Below are positions 16,161 through 25,689 of a stretch of 64,000 nucleotides of DNA, in pieces. A program made the translations under genes and the position numbers. The notes under the pieces were generated by a model, which searched no databases, was not told the origin of the DNA, and saw only the letters and a list, made by a program, of their open reading frames with translations. Origin of the DNA: Flammeovirgaceae bacterium UBA5585 (lineage in GTDB: Bacteria; Bacteroidota; Bacteroidia; Cytophagales; Cyclobacteriaceae); contig DILT01000013.1 in NCBI GenBank assembly GCA_002425185.1, positions 674,221 to 738,220 on the forward strand, written 5' to 3'. Within the stretch, counting starts at the first letter, position 1. The number at the start of each line of letters is the position of its first letter.

Positions 16161-17045
16161 ATGTCCGAGTCTACAAAAGGCACTGCTTTATTTTTGTTGA
16201 TTGTATGTTCCCTTATCTGGGGTACATCCTTCATTCTTATCAAGCAAGGATTAAAGGTTTTTGATCCTGATGAGGTAGGTGCGCTTCGTGTTTCTGCTGC
16301 GGCACTGTTTATGTTGCCGGCTGCGCTATTGAAATTCCGGGAGTTAAGATCAAAACACTTTCCCAGACTATTGCTTTCGGGACTCATGGGTATTTTCATT
16401 CCCGCCTTTCTTTTTTCAGTAGCACAAACCCGCATGGACAGCTCCATTGCCGGAATATTAAACACCTTAACACCCATCTTTACCATGCTGATCGGTGCGG
16501 TATTATTTAAGCAGCGCTTTCGGGCCATTGCCGTGGTGGGTATTGTGCTGGGTTTTGCCGGAACATTTATGCTTATGCTTTCACGATCGGAAGGTAGAGT
16601 AGAAGGCATTAATCTCTATGCGTTGCTGATTGTAATAGCATGTGTGTTGTATGGCTCAAACCTGAACTTCATCAAATTTAAAATAGCCGACATTGGCTCA
16701 CTGGCCATTACCAGTGGTTCATTACTAATGATTAGCCCTTTGGCCCTCACTTACCTTTTTGTCTTCACGGATTTCACAGAAAAATTTGCGACCCATGAAG
16801 GTGCCTGGCCAGCCTTTGGTTACATTGTTTTGCTGGGCATGATGAGTACAGCTATTGCCACATTTTTATTTAACCGATTGGTGAAAATAAGCACGCCACT
16901 TTTTGCAAGCTCGGTAACGTATGTCATGCCCATTGTAGCGGTGATGTGGGGCGTATTGGATGGAGAGCGCCTGTATGCAGGACATTATATTGGTATGGCC
17001 GCGATTATTGGGGGCGTTTACCTCGCCAACCGCAAGAAGTCCTAA
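16161..17045 (+). CDS. DMT family (EamA) transporter
   Basis: The 294-residue protein has ten hydrophobic segments arranged as two EamA repeats. The first opens L-I-W-G-T-S-F-I-L-I-K and the second has L-Y-G-S-N-L-N-F-I. It is probably an inner-membrane metabolite exporter; the substrate is unknown. The ATG at 16161 fits the family N-terminus. A longer frame from a TTG at 16116 adds an unlikely tail. Confidence 0.85.
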   Translation: MSESTKGTALFLLIVCSLIWGTSFILIKQGLKVFDPDEVGALRVSAAALFMLPAALLKFRELRSKHFPRLLLSGLMGIFIPAFLFSVAQTRMDSSIAGILNTLTPIFTMLIGAVLFKQRFRAIAVVGIVLGFAGTFMLMLSRSEGRVEGINLYALLIVIACVLYGSNLNFIKFKIADIGSLAITSGSLLMISPLALTYLFVFTDFTEKFATHEGAWPAFGYIVLLGMMSTAIATFLFNRLVKISTPLFASSVTYVMPIVAVMWGVLDGERLYAGHYIGMAAIIGGVYLANRKKS

Positions 17046-17061
17046 AATTTTTCGGTTCGCC

Positions 17062-17091
17062 TTGAACCTTAAGCCATTACTTCTACTTTTG
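17062..17091 (+). promoter_or_regulatory. Promoter for purH
   Basis: A TACTTTTG box at 17084-17091 (TAnnTTTG) is preceded, 19 bases upstream, by TTG at 17062-17064, a partial -33 element. The purH ATG is 30 bases downstream. Confidence 0.5.
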
Positions 17092-17120
17092 CGGTTTCGC
17101 TAACCATCCTTAACCACACC

Positions 17121-18647
17121 ATGTCCAATCGTAAGATTGCCCGCGCGCTTATTTCCGTTTATAACAAAGAAAACCTCGACCCAATTGTACACCTGTTGGG
17201 GAAATCCGGTGTAGAATTTGTCTCTACCGGGGGCACCCAACAATACATTGAAAAGCTGGGCTACCCGGTAATACCAGTGGAAACACTTACAGGCTATCCC
17301 TCTATTTTTGGCGGCCGTGTGAAAACACTTCATCCGGCAATATTTGGTGGCATTTTGTTCAGGCGTAACGAAATGAGTGATCGTAATGAAGCCAAGACGC
17401 ATTCCATTGAAGCCATCGATCTGGTGATTGTTGATTTATATCCCTTTGAAGAAACTGTTGCAGCGGGAGGATCGGAAGAAGAAATTATTGAGAAGATTGA
17501 TATAGGTGGTATTTCACTGATTCGCGGTGCTGCAAAAAATTTCAGTGATGTACTTATTGTTTCCTCACGAAAGCAATATACACAGACCCTGCAGCTACTC
17601 GAATCAAAAAACTGCTCATCCGACCTGGCAGATCGCAAGGCATTTGCCGCCATGGCTTTTGATGTTACCTCGCATTACGACTCAGCAATTTTTAATTATT
17701 TCAATCAGGATCAATCTGTTTCTTCTTTTAAGAAAAGTGTTCAGCAAGGAAGAACGCTCCGGTATGGCGAAAATCCTCATCAACAGGGAAAGTTTTTCGG
17801 CAACCTGGAGGAATTATTCGAACAGCTTCATGGCAAAGAATTATCCTACAACAACCTGGTGGATGTGGATGCTGCCGTGAACTTGCTACAGGAATTTGAA
17901 AAGGACACTGCTTTTGTAATCATTAAACATACTAATGCCTGTGGCGTGGCAACCGACACTTCTGTGAAGGGGGCTTACCTGAAAGCTTTTCAGGCCGATA
18001 CCGTTTCTGCTTTCGGTGGAGTGCTGGCAACCAACAAGCCGGTTGATGTTGAAGCTGCTGAAGAATTGAATAAACTGTTTTTTGAAATCCTGATTGCTCC
18101 GGCATACCATGATGATGCGCTTGCGTTGCTCCGGTCAAAGAAGAACAGAATGCTTTTGTTGCAGAAGCAACCGCTTCATGAAAAAGTGCAGTTTAAAAGC
18201 CTACTGAACGGGGTGATTGAACAGGATGCCGATCGCAAGACGGATTCGGAGACAGACTTGCAGGTAGTAACCACCGTTGCTCCATCGGCTGATCAAGTGA
18301 AGGCCTTGTTGTTTGCCAGTAAAATTGCCAAGCATACCAAGTCGAACACGATTGTACTGGCCGTGAATGGTCAGTTGTTGGCAAGCGGTGTTGGGCAAAC
18401 TTCACGTGTAGATGCCCTTAAACAAGCTATTGAAAAGGCCAGGGTTTTTGGATTTAACCTGAGCGGAGCGGTCATGGCATCCGATGCGTTCTTTCCATTT
18501 CCAGATTGTGTAGAAATTGCACATACGCAGGGCATCAACGCGGTGATCCAACCGGGCGGTTCAGTTCGTGATCAGGACTCCATTGACTACTGTAATGCCC
18601 ACGGCATGGCTATGGTGTTCACCGGCATCCGTCATTTCAAACATTGA
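17121..18647 (+). CDS. purH: Bifunctional AICAR formyltransferase/IMP cyclohydrolase
   Basis: The N-terminal MGS-like cyclohydrolase domain has A-L-I-S-V-Y-N-K, F-V-S-T-G-G-T, G-R-V-K-T-L-H-P and D-L-V-I-V-D-L-Y-P-F. The C-terminal transformylase domain has L-R-Y-G-E-N-P-H-Q, I-K-H-T-N-A-C-G and A-F-G-G-V, with D-A-F-F-P-F-P-D near the end. Together they carry out the last two steps of IMP synthesis. At 508 residues it is of normal length and monocistronic. Confidence 0.96.
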   Translation: MSNRKIARALISVYNKENLDPIVHLLGKSGVEFVSTGGTQQYIEKLGYPVIPVETLTGYPSIFGGRVKTLHPAIFGGILFRRNEMSDRNEAKTHSIEAIDLVIVDLYPFEETVAAGGSEEEIIEKIDIGGISLIRGAAKNFSDVLIVSSRKQYTQTLQLLESKNCSSDLADRKAFAAMAFDVTSHYDSAIFNYFNQDQSVSSFKKSVQQGRTLRYGENPHQQGKFFGNLEELFEQLHGKELSYNNLVDVDAAVNLLQEFEKDTAFVIIKHTNACGVATDTSVKGAYLKAFQADTVSAFGGVLATNKPVDVEAAEELNKLFFEILIAPAYHDDALALLRSKKNRMLLLQKQPLHEKVQFKSLLNGVIEQDADRKTDSETDLQVVTTVAPSADQVKALLFASKIAKHTKSNTIVLAVNGQLLASGVGQTSRVDALKQAIEKARVFGFNLSGAVMASDAFFPFPDCVEIAHTQGINAVIQPGGSVRDQDSIDYCNAHGMAMVFTGIRHFKH

Positions 18648-18755
18648 TCGGTAAAATCACGAAAAAGCAGTTAAAATATTACGGCAAGGGGGCACCCAAT
18701 GAATATTTTGGTAAATTCAAACCTTAATCCATAAACCAATTTTTTAAACCAATAC

Positions 18756-19781
18756 ATGGGCTTTTTTGACTTTTTCACCAGCGACATTGCTATAGACCTT
18801 GGCACGGCAAACACCCTCATTATTTACAAAGACAAGATTGTTGTCGATGAACCATCCATTATTGCGTTAGACAAAGCCGCTAACAAAGTATTGGCCATTG
18901 GTCGTGAGGCCATGCAAATGCACGAGAAGACACACGATCACATCAAAACCATACGTCCCCTTAAGGAAGGCGTGATTGCCGACTTTCAGGCGGCTGAGTT
19001 GATGATTCGTGGGTTAATCAAGATGATTGATACGGGCAAGCGTCTGTTTCCACCTTCCTATCGAATGGTAATTTGTATTCCTTCCGGGATTACAGAAGTT
19101 GAAAAGCGTGCCGTTCGTGATAGTGCCGAACATGCGGGAGCAAAGGAAGTGTATATGATTTATGAACCCATCTCGGCAGCTATCGGTACGGGCATCGATA
19201 TTGAGCAGCCTATTGGAAACATGATTGTTGATATTGGTGGAGGCACAACCGATATTGCCGTGATTGCATTGTCCGGTATAGTTTGCGATCAGTCGATTCG
19301 CGTGGCTGGCGATACCTTCAACAGAGATATTCTCGATTACATGAGGCGTCAGCACAATTTGCTGATTGGTGAGCGTTCAGCCGAACGTATAAAAATTGAA
19401 GTAGGTTCTGCACTAACGGAACTTGATGATGGGCCCGATGACTATGAAGTACGCGGTCGCGATTTAATGACCGGTATTCCTAAAACCATAAAGATTTCAT
19501 ATTCCGAAGTTGCTTTTGCACTGGATAAGTCTGTTTCAAAACTTGAAGAAGCTGTTTTAAAAGCACTGGAAACTTCCCCTCCGGAACTTTCGGCCGATAT
19601 TTATGAACGCGGCATTTACCTGACGGGTGGCGGAGCGTTGTTACGAGGTCTGGATAAGCGACTGGCCCTGAAGACCAAACTGCCCATTCACGTTGCGGAA
19701 GATCCGCTTCGTGCTGTTGTTCGCGGTACAGGCGCAGCCCTAAAAAATCTACATCAATTCCGTGCTGTATTGATGACGTGA
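18756..19781 (+). CDS. mreB: Rod shape-determining protein MreB
   Basis: This 341-residue actin homologue has I-D-L-G-T-A-N-T (phosphate 1), D-I-G-G-G-T-T-D (phosphate 2) and T-G-G-G-A (adenosine motif). MreB filaments guide lateral wall synthesis. It starts the conserved mreB-mreC-mreD-PBP2-rodA cluster, with mreC 4 bases after its stop. Confidence 0.97.
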   Translation: MGFFDFFTSDIAIDLGTANTLIIYKDKIVVDEPSIIALDKAANKVLAIGREAMQMHEKTHDHIKTIRPLKEGVIADFQAAELMIRGLIKMIDTGKRLFPPSYRMVICIPSGITEVEKRAVRDSAEHAGAKEVYMIYEPISAAIGTGIDIEQPIGNMIVDIGGGTTDIAVIALSGIVCDQSIRVAGDTFNRDILDYMRRQHNLLIGERSAERIKIEVGSALTELDDGPDDYEVRGRDLMTGIPKTIKISYSEVAFALDKSVSKLEEAVLKALETSPPELSADIYERGIYLTGGGALLRGLDKRLALKTKLPIHVAEDPLRAVVRGTGAALKNLHQFRAVLMT

Positions 19782-19785
19782 TTCC

Positions 19786-20616
19786 ATGGAGCGGATATTT
19801 TTATTTCTTTATCAATACCGCGCCTTCTTTACTTTCCTTGCTTTGGAATTGTTCTGCGCCTGGCTGATTATTCAAAACAATCAGTATCATGGTGCTCAGT
19901 TTTTTAATTCATCCAACACGTTTGTGGGTGGGGTAAACAACTTTTCACAAAATATGCGCGACTATTTCTCCCTGCGGGAAGTAAACATGATGCTGGCGGA
20001 AGAAAATGCACGGCTAAGAAAAAGCCTGGAGCAACGAAATCAGCAAATCTGGTCGGGAAAAATGGCTGATGAGGAGATCACCAACCGGTTTGATTTTGTA
20101 AGTGCCAAGGTGGTGAATAACTCAACCGACCGCTACACCAATTTTATCACCATTAACAAGGGTAGTAAGGACGGAGTTGCAGCCGGCATGGCGGTAATTA
20201 GTTCGTATGGCGTGGTAGGTAAAGTAAAAATGACATCCAGTCATTTCAGTGTGGTGACCTCACTGTTAAATATCGACCTTCGCATTTCAGGCCTGATTAA
20301 GCGAACCGGGCATTTTGGCACGGTTCAATGGGACGGGCGCGATCCGCAGGTGGTAGAATTTGAATTTATTCCCCGTCATGTTAAGGTGGCCGAGGGCGAT
20401 ACAATTATAACCTCTGGTTATAGCGGTGTATTTCCGGAGGGAATATTAATTGGTACAATCGAGAAGATTGAGCTGCGTGAAGAGGCTCCTTTTTATGAGT
20501 TACGTATTAGAGTTGCCCAGGATTTTCGGAAACTTTCGTTCGTATCGGTAGTGAAGAGCAATCTGCTTCATGAACTTGATTCCCTGGAATTACAAATACC
20601 CGACATGAAACGATGA
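19786..20616 (+). CDS. mreC: Rod shape-determining protein MreC
   Basis: The 276-residue protein has one N-terminal transmembrane helix (about 12-28), a coiled coil (about 58-85) and the periplasmic beta domain with N-K-G-S-K-D-G-V and G-V-V-G-K-V. It links MreB to the wall-synthesis enzymes. Its last four bases overlap the mreD start (ATGA). Confidence 0.93.
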   Translation: MERIFLFLYQYRAFFTFLALELFCAWLIIQNNQYHGAQFFNSSNTFVGGVNNFSQNMRDYFSLREVNMMLAEENARLRKSLEQRNQQIWSGKMADEEITNRFDFVSAKVVNNSTDRYTNFITINKGSKDGVAAGMAVISSYGVVGKVKMTSSHFSVVTSLLNIDLRISGLIKRTGHFGTVQWDGRDPQVVEFEFIPRHVKVAEGDTIITSGYSGVFPEGILIGTIEKIELREEAPFYELRIRVAQDFRKLSFVSVVKSNLLHELDSLELQIPDMKR

Positions 20617-21125
20617 ACAGATCGGTGGTTATACAAGTGCTGGTATTTTTCGTGTACCTTTTTTTTCAGGTGCTCATTCTCAAGAATGCGGTGATGTTTC
20701 ATGTAGCCTTTTGCTTTCTATATGTTGGCTATTTGTTACTCATGCCGGTGGAAACAAATCCCCTTATCCTGATGGCATTGGGTTTTGTTATGGGCTTTGC
20801 AGTTGATGTTTTTTATGACAGCCTGGGTTTACATGCACTATCCAGTGTTTTTATTATGTATGTGCGCAATTATTGGCTTGCCGGGTTAACCCCGCAAGGT
20901 GGCTATGATGCCAATGCATTGCCAAGCGTGGCAAATAACGGGGTGCAATGGTTCAGCACGTATACCCTTCCTTTAATTTTTCTTCACCATACGGTATTAT
21001 TTTATACAGAAGCAGGTGGGTTTGATTATTTTTGGCACACCCTTATAAAAGTATTGGCCAGCACGGGCTATACCTTATTGGTGATGCTCATTGTTGAGTA
21101 CGTCTTTCCGGGAAGAAGATCATGA
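20613..21125 (+). CDS. mreD: Rod shape-determining protein MreD
   Basis: The 170-residue protein is mostly membrane-spanning, with about five helices, and fits MreD in size and position between mreC and PBP2. MreD sequences are poorly conserved, so the call relies on layout: 4-base overlaps with both neighbours. Confidence 0.88.
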   Translation: MNRSVVIQVLVFFVYLFFQVLILKNAVMFHVAFCFLYVGYLLLMPVETNPLILMALGFVMGFAVDVFYDSLGLHALSSVFIMYVRNYWLAGLTPQGGYDANALPSVANNGVQWFSTYTLPLIFLHHTVLFYTEAGGFDYFWHTLIKVLASTGYTLLVMLIVEYVFPGRRS

Positions 21126-22984
21126 ATGAAGGAAGGAAAGAAATATTACAAATTGTTATCGTAGTAACCGGAATTGTCTTTCTGGTCAAACTCTTCTTTA
21201 TTCAGTTGCTGGATGATCGCTATGCGCAGTTGGCGGATAGTAATTCAATCATGAAAAATATTGAGTATCCGTTTCGGGGTTTGATTTATGACCGGACTGG
21301 TAATCTGTTGGTATATAATTCACCGGAGTATGATCTCCTCATTGTCAAACGAGAAGTAACAAGTCTTGACTCTGCAAATTTCTGCGATGTGTTTGACATG
21401 ACACAAGATGAATTGAACGTGAAGTTTAAAGAGCTGCGAGCACGCAAGGAATATTCACCCTATAAGCCAACTGTTTTTATCAAGCAATTATCCAATTACG
21501 ATTTTGCAAAAATTCAGGAACGCCTCGATGAGTTTAAAGGGTTTTATATTCAACCGCGTACTTCGCGTGCCTATGCCACCAACACGCTGGCAAATGCTGT
21601 TGGGTATGTGAGTGAAATAAGTAAACCTCAACTCGATCGTGATTCATCAAAGTTATACCGGCAGGGTGATTACATAGGACAAAGCGGAATTGAAGCTTAC
21701 TATGAAACTGTGCTGCGTGGTCAGCGTGGAGTACAGTATAAACTTCGGAATGTAAAGGGCATTGAGAAGGGTTCCTTTAAAGATGGTGCTTTCGATACAC
21801 TTTCTATTCCCGGTCATAATCTTATTGCCTCTATTGATCTGCCGTTGCAGGAATATGGTGAGTATTTATTGCACGGAAAGGTGGGCAGTATTGTGGCCAT
21901 TGAGCCTGCTTCCGGTGAAGTCCTGGCCATGGTTTCGGGGCCATCGTATGATCCGTCCATGTTAACCGGCAGGAAGTTCAGCTCAAACTTTATGTTGGTC
22001 AACAGCGATACCACCAAACCGTTGTTTAATCGTCCGCTGATGGCGATGTATCCGCCCGGATCAATTTTTAAAATCGTTCAATCACTTATCGGCTTGCAGG
22101 AAGGTGTACTCACCTATGATACACGTTTTCCATGCGACCGTTCCCTCGTAAATTGCCACAATCATCCAAATCCAACAAACCTGCATGGGGCTATTCAGTA
22201 TTCGTGTAACCCGTATTTTCATCAGTCGTTTCGGAGAATTATCAATCAGAATAAATCGCCCAACACGTTTACGGATTCACGTATTGGTTTAGATAATTGG
22301 CGCGCTTATGTAAAGCGTTTTGGGTTGGGCGAGCCGCTGGGGGTTGATTTACCCAGTGAAAAAGGCGGACAAATGCCTACCAGCAATTTGTACAACCGCA
22401 TTTACGGAGAGGGGCGCTGGAAATTTTCCACCATTTATTCACTCGCCATCGGGCAGGGCGAAATGCTGGTCACTCCGCTGCAAATGGCCAATATAGCCGC
22501 TATTATGGCGAACAAGGGCTATTACTATACGCCACATTTAGTAAAGCGTGTTGAAGGAGGGGATATTGATGCGCGGTATAAAGTGCGCCATGAAACCGGA
22601 ATTGATTCTGCTTATTTTTCATTTGTTCAGGATGCCATGAGTGACGCCATTTATGGTACGGCTCAGCGCGCCATTATTCCAGGTATTACCCTGTGCGGAA
22701 AAACCGGAACAGCCCAAAACCCTCATGGTTACGATCACTCGGTGTTTATGGCTTTTGCGCCAAAAGAAAATCCTAAAATCGCTATAGCAGTGTACGTTGA
22801 AAATGCAGGATGGGGAGGAAGGTCGGCCGCTTCTATTGCCAGTTTAATGATTGAGAGATATTTAACCGGAGAAGTAAAAAGAAAACCCCTGGAGGCGTAT
22901 GTGCTGAAAGGAGATTTTCTTGATCCCGTAGTACGTGCAACACCTGCAGCGCAATCGGTACCTGTTAACATGGATATGGAATGA
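21122..22984 (+). CDS. mrdA: Penicillin-binding protein 2 (elongasome transpeptidase)
   Basis: The 620-residue class B PBP has an N-terminal membrane anchor, a dimerisation domain with G-L-I-Y-D-R, and a transpeptidase domain. The active-site motifs are P-P-G-S-I-F-K (SxxK), Y-S-C-N (SxN) and K-T-G-T-A-Q (KTG). It cross-links peptidoglycan during elongation together with RodA, encoded next with a 4-base overlap. Confidence 0.95.
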   Translation: MNEGRKEILQIVIVVTGIVFLVKLFFIQLLDDRYAQLADSNSIMKNIEYPFRGLIYDRTGNLLVYNSPEYDLLIVKREVTSLDSANFCDVFDMTQDELNVKFKELRARKEYSPYKPTVFIKQLSNYDFAKIQERLDEFKGFYIQPRTSRAYATNTLANAVGYVSEISKPQLDRDSSKLYRQGDYIGQSGIEAYYETVLRGQRGVQYKLRNVKGIEKGSFKDGAFDTLSIPGHNLIASIDLPLQEYGEYLLHGKVGSIVAIEPASGEVLAMVSGPSYDPSMLTGRKFSSNFMLVNSDTTKPLFNRPLMAMYPPGSIFKIVQSLIGLQEGVLTYDTRFPCDRSLVNCHNHPNPTNLHGAIQYSCNPYFHQSFRRIINQNKSPNTFTDSRIGLDNWRAYVKRFGLGEPLGVDLPSEKGGQMPTSNLYNRIYGEGRWKFSTIYSLAIGQGEMLVTPLQMANIAAIMANKGYYYTPHLVKRVEGGDIDARYKVRHETGIDSAYFSFVQDAMSDAIYGTAQRAIIPGITLCGKTGTAQNPHGYDHSVFMAFAPKENPKIAIAVYVENAGWGGRSAASIASLMIERYLTGEVKRKPLEAYVLKGDFLDPVVRATPAAQSVPVNMDME

Positions 22985-24255
22985 GAAGGGACGAAGCGAT
23001 ATCAAATAAAATGGATTGGGTTACCGTGATGATTTACGTGGTCATGGTGCTGCTTGGCTGGTTCAATATTTTTGCTGCGGTATATGACGAAACAGCCCAC
23101 CAAAACATTTTTGATCTCTCGCTTAACTCTGGCAGGCAACTGATTTTTATTGCAGCTTCTGCGATCATCATCCTGGCGATTCTGATTGTTGACATGCGCT
23201 TTTATGAGGCGGCTGCGTACCTGATTTTTGGCGCCATTATTTTTCTATTAATACTTGTTCCGGTAATCGGTAAAGAAGTAGGGGGCAACAAGGCCTGGTT
23301 GGGTATTGGATCATTCGGTGTTCAACCTTCTGAATTTGCAAAGTTTGCTACGGCCTTGGCGGTGGCCAAGTTTATTGGTACCGTGGGCTTTAGAATGGAC
23401 AGGCTACGGAACCAGGCTATTTTGTTTATGATGATTGGCGTGCCTATGGTGCTGATCTTGTTGCAGAAAGACACCGGAACAGCGTTGGTGTTTACGGTAT
23501 TTGTAATTGTATTTTTCAGGGAAGGCATGTCGCCTTTTTTAATTCTGGTAGGACTTGCCGCAGCAATAATTTTTATTCTTACCCTCTTGGTCGAAAATCA
23601 ACTTTACCTCTATGGAGGCATTTTAATTATGCTGGTAATTGCCATTGTGATGGGAAGAAAAACCTTTAAACGAATTGCACTGCTCACGATTGGCGCATTA
23701 TTAATTGCAGGGGTAATTGAAAGTGTTGATTACGTAGTTACCGATGTACTTAAGCCTCATCAGCAAAACCGCATTAAAGCACTGATTAATCCGGAGGCAG
23801 ATCCGCTTGGCTTTGGATGGAACGTAACCCAATCAAAAATTGCCATTGGCAGTGGCGGGTTTTCGGGAAAGGGATTTTTGAAGGGTACACAAACCAAGTT
23901 TGATTTTGTGCCCGAACAAAGTACCGATTTTATTTTTTGCACCATTGGGGAAGAGCACGGCTGGATCGGCAGCCTGATGGTGATTGTTCTTTTTGTGGCC
24001 TTGCTCCTGCGAATCATTTTCCTTGCCGAACGACAGAAGAGCAGGTTTGCCCGCGTATTTGGATACAGCGTTGCCTGTATTTTCTTCTTTCACTTTGCTG
24101 TGAACATCGGCATGACCATCGGGTTATTTCCGGTTATAGGTATTCCGCTACCCTTTTTTAGCTATGGAGGTTCATCCTTGTGGGGCTTTACCATTTTGTT
24201 GTTTATTCTGCTGAAGTTGGATGCGCACCGTAGCCAGATGCTTCAGCGGTTGTAA
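22981..24255 (+). CDS. rodA: Rod shape-determining protein RodA (SEDS glycosyltransferase)
   Basis: The 424-residue protein has about ten membrane helices and SEDS signatures: G-S-F-G-V-Q-P-S-E-F-A-K, Q-K-D-T-G-T-A, T-Q-S-K-I-A-I-G-S-G-G, F-V-P-E-Q-S-T-D-F-I-F and F-S-Y-G-G-S-S. It polymerises lipid II for the elongating wall. It is the last gene of the mre cluster, and a convergent gene lies 9 bases away. Confidence 0.95.
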   Translation: MRRDEAISNKMDWVTVMIYVVMVLLGWFNIFAAVYDETAHQNIFDLSLNSGRQLIFIAASAIIILAILIVDMRFYEAAAYLIFGAIIFLLILVPVIGKEVGGNKAWLGIGSFGVQPSEFAKFATALAVAKFIGTVGFRMDRLRNQAILFMMIGVPMVLILLQKDTGTALVFTVFVIVFFREGMSPFLILVGLAAAIIFILTLLVENQLYLYGGILIMLVIAIVMGRKTFKRIALLTIGALLIAGVIESVDYVVTDVLKPHQQNRIKALINPEADPLGFGWNVTQSKIAIGSGGFSGKGFLKGTQTKFDFVPEQSTDFIFCTIGEEHGWIGSLMVIVLFVALLLRIIFLAERQKSRFARVFGYSVACIFFFHFAVNIGMTIGLFPVIGIPLPFFSYGGSSLWGFTILLFILLKLDAHRSQMLQRL

Positions 24256-24264
24256 TCCGTTACC

Positions 24265-25245
24265 TTAGCTGAATCGCTTCTCCACCATTTCCATAAACTC
24301 GTGAAACTCTTCGCTCTCACGATCCCACTCATCGTACAGCTTTTCCATATACTTTAAAGCGGCAGGCATATCGGCTAACCGGTCGAGATCATCTATGGCT
24401 TTGCTGAACAGTTCAAAATCGCCATGAAAGAGAACCTTGGTAAACATAAACTTTTGGTTGATGGTGAGCCAGTCTTTGATCCGGTCAATCTTTCTGAAGT
24501 TATCGGCCAGGGTTTGTTTTGGTTCCTGCGCCAATGAATCATGTATGGTTGGCTTCTCCGGTTTATCTGACTTGAGAGGTGTTGCAGCCTTGGCAACCGG
24601 AGCGGGCTCAGGTTTTTTCACGTATAACTTTTCAGGATCCAGTTTCTCCACTCCACTAAAGCGCGTGATGAAGGAGTCAACATCTTCCGGAGTAAAATTC
24701 ACTTCCTCCAGAATGTGATCCAGCATGGCAAACGCTTCATTGCCCGAAATTTCCTTTATTTGTTTTTCGTCAAAATGTTGAAGCAGTTTTTCAAGCGGGG
24801 CTTTGTTTATGCGCAGGTACTTCAACTCTTCACGAAAAACATCCACATTCAACTTATTATTGGTGCCTGAGATTATCATGGAGAAATAATCGTAAGGACT
24901 AAAAATAACCAGCAGGGTTTGGCTTACCGATTTTTTAAGCAATGGTGCAAAATGAGGTTGATCTATCGAAATATTTTTAGAGAGCACATTCATGAAGGTT
25001 TCAAGGGCGGCTTTTACATCAGCATGTTCGTAATCAAAAAAAGGGCTCTTTAGTTTTTTAATCTCTTCCTTCCAGGTTTTAAACAGCTCCCGAATAATGA
25101 ACAGGTTTACCTGCTGAATATCAGAAAATACCAAAACCTCCTGCCCGGTAATTCTGCTTTTGTCAGCAAAAAACTTCTTCAGCATTTTATCCGCGTAGGC
25201 ATCACTGTATAAGGCAATTGCTTCAAGGCTGATCTTTTCGTCCAT
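24265..25245 (-). CDS. Conserved protein of unknown function
   Basis: I do not recognise this 326-residue protein. It is acidic to neutral, mostly helical and without signal peptide or membrane helix. Two helical regions (about 1-205 and 243-326) are joined by a flexible Pro/Ala/Lys linker (about 210-240, with P-E-P-A-P-V-A-K). Such a layout suits a cytoplasmic scaffold or adaptor. It converges on rodA and is divergent from the ferredoxin. A 10-base palindrome TAATCGATTA lies ten bases before its start. Confidence 0.65.
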   Translation of the reverse strand: MDEKISLEAIALYSDAYADKMLKKFFADKSRITGQEVLVFSDIQQVNLFIIRELFKTWKEEIKKLKSPFFDYEHADVKAALETFMNVLSKNISIDQPHFAPLLKKSVSQTLLVIFSPYDYFSMIISGTNNKLNVDVFREELKYLRINKAPLEKLLQHFDEKQIKEISGNEAFAMLDHILEEVNFTPEDVDSFITRFSGVEKLDPEKLYVKKPEPAPVAKAATPLKSDKPEKPTIHDSLAQEPKQTLADNFRKIDRIKDWLTINQKFMFTKVLFHGDFELFSKAIDDLDRLADMPAALKYMEKLYDEWDRESEEFHEFMEMVEKRFS

Positions 25246-25322
25246 GGTGGTTGATAATCGATTAATCGTGTATACTTGTTGGCTGTAAAAATAATGTTTA
25301 CGGCTAATCTCTTAAACGCAAG

Positions 25323-25652
25323 ATGGCAAGAATTGTGATACGGAATCTGGGAAAATCATTTGAATCATCAGATTTCTCAAAATCCCTGCTTGCGCTTATT
25401 CACGAGCAGGGTATCGACTGGATGCATGCCTGCGGAGGGAAGGGAAGATGCACTACGTGCAAGGCAATCGTTCTTGAAGGTGAAAGCATGTTAACAGAAT
25501 ACACAACCGCAGAAGTACGGTATCAAAAGCAAGGCTTATTACGGTCAGGCGAACGGTTGGCTTGTCAGGTAAAAATCAAAGGCGATATTGTAGTTGAAGT
25601 ACCCGATACCGGCAAATTTCCTCATATGACTTACCTTCCCCAGGCCGGATAA
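25323..25652 (+). CDS. 2Fe-2S ferredoxin
   Basis: The 109-residue protein has the plant/adrenodoxin-type cluster ligands C37, C43, C46 and C81 in A-C-G-G-K-G-R-C-T-T-C and R-L-A-C-Q. It is a small soluble electron carrier. No redox partner gene is adjacent. It might serve the desaturase or the oxygenase elsewhere in the window, but that is a guess. Confidence 0.88.
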   Translation: MARIVIRNLGKSFESSDFSKSLLALIHEQGIDWMHACGGKGRCTTCKAIVLEGESMLTEYTTAEVRYQKQGLLRSGERLACQVKIKGDIVVEVPDTGKFPHMTYLPQAG

Positions 25653-25689
25653 ATATGGACTATCGGTTTTGGACTGTTAACTTGCAACC

